Positions 30,319 through 33,291 of a stretch of 33,291 nt of DNA are shown here, one piece after another. A program made the translations under genes and the position numbers. The notes under the pieces are model-generated. The model made no database searches. It had not been told where the DNA came from and saw nothing but the letters and a program-made list of their open reading frames with translations. Numbering within the stretch: position 1 is the stretch's first letter; each line of letters begins with the position of its first letter. Origin of the DNA: an uncultured Acidimicrobiales bacterium (GTDB lineage: Bacteria; Actinomycetota; Acidimicrobiia; Acidimicrobiales; SZUA-35); the NCBI GenBank assembly GCA_937958015.1, contig CALGOA010000159.1:1-33291 (forward strand), read 5' to 3'.

Positions 30319-30677
30319 AGCGCTCTCACCCCTGCGGCGAGGCGGTGGATCAGGCTGATGTCGGCATTCTCCACACTCGACACGGTGTCGAAGGTCTGGA
30401 GGAAACCCTGTTCGATGAGGTCTCCGATGAGCACCTTGGTCGTGCCGAGCGGAATTCGCAGATGCGCCGATACCTCGGCGACCGATAGCGGCCCCCGCTG
30501 ACAGATATTGACAACCTGGGCCGACTCGAACCGAAGGGAGTGCGAGCCGCCGGAGGCTTGAACCATTGTCTCCATCTGCAGGTTTGAGAAGTTGCTGCGC
30601 GTCCGTCCGCCGGTCACCAGGAAGGGTCTGATGAAGTCGTCGTCGTCATCTTCTATGAAGATCGTTTCGTCGGACAT
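30315..30677 (-). CDS. DUF742 family protein (CvnC-like)
   Basis: 120 aa. FIRPFLVTGGRTR (about 15-27), then a winged-helix-like part VVNICQRGPLSVAEVSAHLRIPLGTTKVLIGDLIEQG (about 50-86), matching DUF742. In Streptomyces conservons CvnC helps the GTPase-roadblock complex; its fold suggests a marR-like scaffold. It lies 8 nt after the roadblock gene. Confidence 0.92.
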   Translation of the reverse strand: MSDETIFIEDDDDDFIRPFLVTGGRTRSNFSNLQMETMVQASGGSHSLRFESAQVVNICQRGPLSVAEVSAHLRIPLGTTKVLIGDLIEQGFLQTFDTVSSVENADISLIHRLAAGVRAL

Positions 30678-30685
30678 AGGGCGCC

Positions 30686-31105
30686 TTAGACCGAAAGGGT
30701 GTTCTTGAGCTTCTTGATCAGTTCAGGGGTCAGCACCCGTCCCGCACGTTCTGCGAACAGGGTCATCTCATAGGCGACGGCGCCGATGTCGGAGTCCTTG
30801 CGGGTGAGTACACCCAGAACCGATCCGTGGGCGATGTTGGCGATCAGCAGATAGCTGCGATCCATCTCGATCACGATGCGGTGGACGCTGTCCTCTGCGA
30901 AGCAACGTGCAGCGCCGCGGGTCAGGCTGGCCAGCCCCGAGGTGATCGCACCGAACTGGTCGGCGGTCGCACGGGGAAGGCCCGCTGACGCTGCGAGCTT
31001 GATGCCGTCAGCGGAGACCGCGAGGGCGTCTTCGACCCCACTCGTCGAACTCACGAAGTTGTCGAGCAGCCATGCGAACTGCTCCTCACCTGATTGCTGT
31101 GTCAC
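30686..31105 (-). CDS. Roadblock/LC7 domain protein (CvnB-like)
   Basis: 139 aa, single roadblock/LC7 domain: FAWLLDNFVSSTSGVEDALAV, SADGIKLAASAGL, then GAITSGLASLTRGA and YLLIANIAHGSVLGVL. Roadblock proteins dimerise and regulate MglA-like GTPases. Its ATG overlaps the kinase stop (ATGA). Confidence 0.93.
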   Translation of the reverse strand: MTQQSGEEQFAWLLDNFVSSTSGVEDALAVSADGIKLAASAGLPRATADQFGAITSGLASLTRGAARCFAEDSVHRIVIEMDRSYLLIANIAHGSVLGVLTRKDSDIGAVAYEMTLFAERAGRVLTPELIKKLKNTLSV

Positions 31106-33291
31106 GGAGTATTCCCTTCGTTGTTGAACTCACTGTCTTGGATGCCCTTGTTCACACCGCTGCTGAACGCCGACATCATCGACGAGAAGCCCGTTGCCGT
31201 CTGCTCGGAGTCGACGGGAGCGACGGGCCGAGGTTCGGGGGTCGGTGCGGGTGCGATTCGGGCGCCCGGCTGCCGGGTCGGCAGCGACGAATCGGAGGGA
31301 GTACGGGTCGGCAACGTGCCCGGTGCTGGCGCCAGACCCTGAGGAGCCGGGTTTGGCATCGGGGCCGGGGTGGCCTGAGGCTGAGCGATCTGCGGCTGAG
31401 CGGCAGGAGGTTGCGCGATGGGAGGTTGCCCGGCGGGCGGGTGGGCCACCGGATGTTGCACGGGTGCGTCATCTGCGAAGCTACGGGGTCCTTCACCGAT
31501 AACTCGACGACGTTCGATGCCCAGCTCGGGATCGACGGTCGGCTGCGGTGCTGGCGCCTGCACGACCGCCGGCTTTACCGGAGCGGTCTGGGTGGCGACG
31601 GGAGCGATGATCCGTGGCTCTGCGGCCTGGATCGGTGCGGGCTGGGCCGAAACTTGCGGTGCGCCGCGGGTCGGGAGTTCTGGTTCATCGTCCCACAGGT
31701 CGTCGGCCGAAATCTGGGCCACTGGTTCGCGAGCTGGAAGTTGAGGCTCGAAGTCGGGAGTAGTGGGAGCCTGCTCAAACGGCTGCGGGACGGGTGACTC
31801 GGTGACGACGGGAGCCGGGAGGTCGTCGAAACCCTCGAGGGACGACGGTACGTCGGAGATGTCCAGAGCGGGCATCGTGTCATGCACCGGGGTGGGGTCG
31901 AAACTGGGCAGAGGCTGTTCGGCGACCGGTGCGTCGATAACCACATCGTCCTCGAGCGCCAGAATCTCATTCGGGATCTCGATTCGAACCACCGTTCCCT
32001 GGCGGGCGCCCGGAACGAGTGTCACATGAATGTTGTGTCGATCGGCGAGACGACCAACCACGAACAGACCGAGGAACCGGGTCGGTGCCAAGTCGAGCTG
32101 GGGCGGGTTGTGGAGTCGCTGGTTGTTCTCGAAGAGTTCCGCTTCGCTCATGCCGATTCCGTAGTCGGTCACGCTCAGCAGGTAGCCGGTGGGAGTGAGC
32201 TGGCCGTCGATGAGGACCGACGTGGTGGGGTCCGAGAACGACACGGCGTTCTCCAGCACCTCGGCGAGGAGGTGGGTGATGTCCACGACGACCGAACCCT
32301 CGACGAGTGCCTCGTCCATCGGGTTGATCTGGATGCGCTGGTACTTCTCGACCTCGGTCAGCGAACCGCGAACGGCCCGTTCGATCGAGACGGGTTTGGC
32401 CCACTGGCGGGGCGGCTGAGAACCGGCGAGAACCAGAAGACTCTCAGCGTTACGGCGCATACGGGTGACCATGTGGTCCAGAGCGAACAACTGCTCCAGT
32501 GCCTGCGGGTCGTCCTCGTGACGTTCGAGCTCGCTGACCTTGCCGATCATCCGCTGCACCAGCTGCTGGTTGCGGCGACCCAGGTTAACGAACATGTCCG
32601 CAACATTGCGGCGTGAGATGGCCTGCTCGACTGCGAGCGAGTGAGCGGTGGTCTGCATGGCGTTGAACGCCTCGACGACCTCACCGATCTCGTCGTTGGC
32701 ACGAGCCTTGATCTTCGGCGGATCGGGAATGTCGAGGGCGTCGCCGCTGCGCAGTCGGGAAACCACGGCCGGAAGCTGCGTGTTGGCCACGTAGTCGGCT
32801 CGTTCCACCAGGTCGGCGATCGGGTTGGCGATCGAGCGGTAGATGACGAAGAGGAGACCGGCGATGACGACCGCGGCCAGTGCGGCGAGAAGGCCGAACA
32901 GCTGCTGGTTCGCCTCGGTCTGGTCCACGATCGCTTGGGCATCGGCAACCATGGCGGCATCGTGTTGGGCGCCGGCGGCGGCGATGGTGTTGCGGCCGTC
33001 GAGCGTGAGTGAAATGGAGTCGCTGGTGATGTTGAACTCGCCAACCTGCAGACCGGCGATCGCTCTCGCCTGGGCTTCAGCAAGCGCGACGACCTCGGGG
33101 GAGCTCAGTGCAGCCTCTAGTCGGGCGCGGTCCTCGCCGGTTGCCAACTCAACGGCGTTCAGCTGAGCGGTGTCGGCGCCGGCGAAGATCGAGCTGACCT
33201 GCACGATGTTCGGCTGGGAGAACTGCTCGTCAGCGAAGTAGGAGATCCATGCGAGATCCCGGGCTTCGAGCGACCGGTTGGTGGCGATCGA
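31102..33291 (-). CDS. Conservon sensor histidine kinase (CvnA-like), N-terminus beyond the window
   Basis: About 729 residues are visible; the frame is open to the right edge, so the start is missing. Order: a helical extracytoplasmic sensor (resembling nitrate/nitrite-sensing NIT-type domains), a membrane helix (LFGLLAALAAVVIAGLLF), a HAMP-like segment, an HxxTRMRRNAESLLVLAG dimerisation block, and a HATPase with N-box EVLENAVSFSD and G-box DYGIGMS, later GLFVVGRLADRH. A Pro/Ala/Gln-rich tail of about 250 residues follows. Conservon kinases sense signals at the membrane and feed the GTPase module. The ligand is unknown. Confidence 0.92.
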   Translation of the reverse strand, partial: SIATNRSLEARDLAWISYFADEQFSQPNIVQVSSIFAGADTAQLNAVELATGEDRARLEAALSSPEVVALAEAQARAIAGLQVGEFNITSDSISLTLDGRNTIAAAGAQHDAAMVADAQAIVDQTEANQQLFGLLAALAAVVIAGLLFVIYRSIANPIADLVERADYVANTQLPAVVSRLRSGDALDIPDPPKIKARANDEIGEVVEAFNAMQTTAHSLAVEQAISRRNVADMFVNLGRRNQQLVQRMIGKVSELERHEDDPQALEQLFALDHMVTRMRRNAESLLVLAGSQPPRQWAKPVSIERAVRGSLTEVEKYQRIQINPMDEALVEGSVVVDITHLLAEVLENAVSFSDPTTSVLIDGQLTPTGYLLSVTDYGIGMSEAELFENNQRLHNPPQLDLAPTRFLGLFVVGRLADRHNIHVTLVPGARQGTVVRIEIPNEILALEDDVVIDAPVAEQPLPSFDPTPVHDTMPALDISDVPSSLEGFDDLPAPVVTESPVPQPFEQAPTTPDFEPQLPAREPVAQISADDLWDDEPELPTRGAPQVSAQPAPIQAAEPRIIAPVATQTAPVKPAVVQAPAPQPTVDPELGIERRRVIGEGPRSFADDAPVQHPVAHPPAGQPPIAQPPAAQPQIAQPQATPAPMPNPAPQGLAPAPGTLPTRTPSDSSLPTRQPGARIAPAPTPEPRPVAPVDSEQTATGFSSMMSAFSSGVNKGIQDSEFNNEGNTP

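Overview
This is a high-GC window from an actinobacterium, most likely of the class Acidimicrobiia. The evidence is indirect: a WhiB regulator, a cvn conservon (sensor kinase, roadblock, DUF742, GTPase), a tRNA Glu-Asp-Phe cluster, the ClpS-DUF2017 pair, a caa3-type oxidase with cytochrome c fused to CtaC, GTG starts, and several promoters whose -10 box lies only 6-9 nt before the start codon, as expected for leaderless mRNAs. The class is my inference; no rRNA is present.

Layout. 1-4.9 kb: a possible tail of an unknown gene, an unexplained 318-bp stretch, a zinc-finger hypothetical protein divergent from purB, then a decayed glycan pair (a frameshifted GT2 fragment and a nucleotidyltransferase-like protein with no visible catalytic Asp motif) and a conserved coiled-coil protein. 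4.9-5.3 kb: tRNA-Glu, -Asp and -Phe on the minus strand, with a good terminator. 5.4-7.0 kb (minus): ctaA-clpS-DUF2017, with overlapping or nearly touching ends. 7.1-17.0 kb (plus): the respiratory core. It holds ctaB, then a tightly packed seven-gene run, then ctaG behind a block of direct repeats. 17.1-20.2 kb: pdxH, a two-gene ABC exporter and a poly-gamma-glutamate-hydrolase-like protein. 20.3-22.9 kb: CcdA, a WhiB with an AT-hook, a small unknown protein, and a ResA/TlpA thioredoxin lipoprotein. 22.9-27.0 kb: acyl-ACP thioesterase, orn, dut, an ATP-dependent DNA ligase, a small unknown protein, and an acyl-ACP desaturase under a 24-bp perfect palindromic operator. 27.1-29.6 kb: two tandem glutamine-cyclotransferase-like lipoproteins, tRNA-Lys, and a small KOW/SH3-like protein starting 3 nt after the tRNA. 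29.7-33.3 kb (minus): the cvn conservon; its kinase runs off the window.

How the genes work together. Most of 6-22 kb serves aerobic respiration: heme O/A synthesis (CtaB, CtaA), the terminal oxidase (CtaC, D, E and a small subunit IV), copper/oxidase assembly (CtaG), and thiol chemistry for cytochrome c maturation (CcdA, ResA-like).

Most notable: the oxidase operon opens with three genes that look like a second, catalytically dead oxidase. The first is a subunit-I homologue in which all six heme and copper ligand positions are replaced (Ser72, Ala233, Thr282, Ser283, Gly390, Thr392 against His93, His271, His320, His321, His406, His408 of the CtaD in this window). It is followed by a subunit-III-like protein and a CtaF-like protein with an Asp/Glu/His-rich tail. 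All three reading frames are intact and appear translationally coupled, so this looks like a retained structural, regulatory or assembly module rather than decay. CtaC also carries an insert with two DxDxDG calcium-binding-like loops next to the CuA domain.
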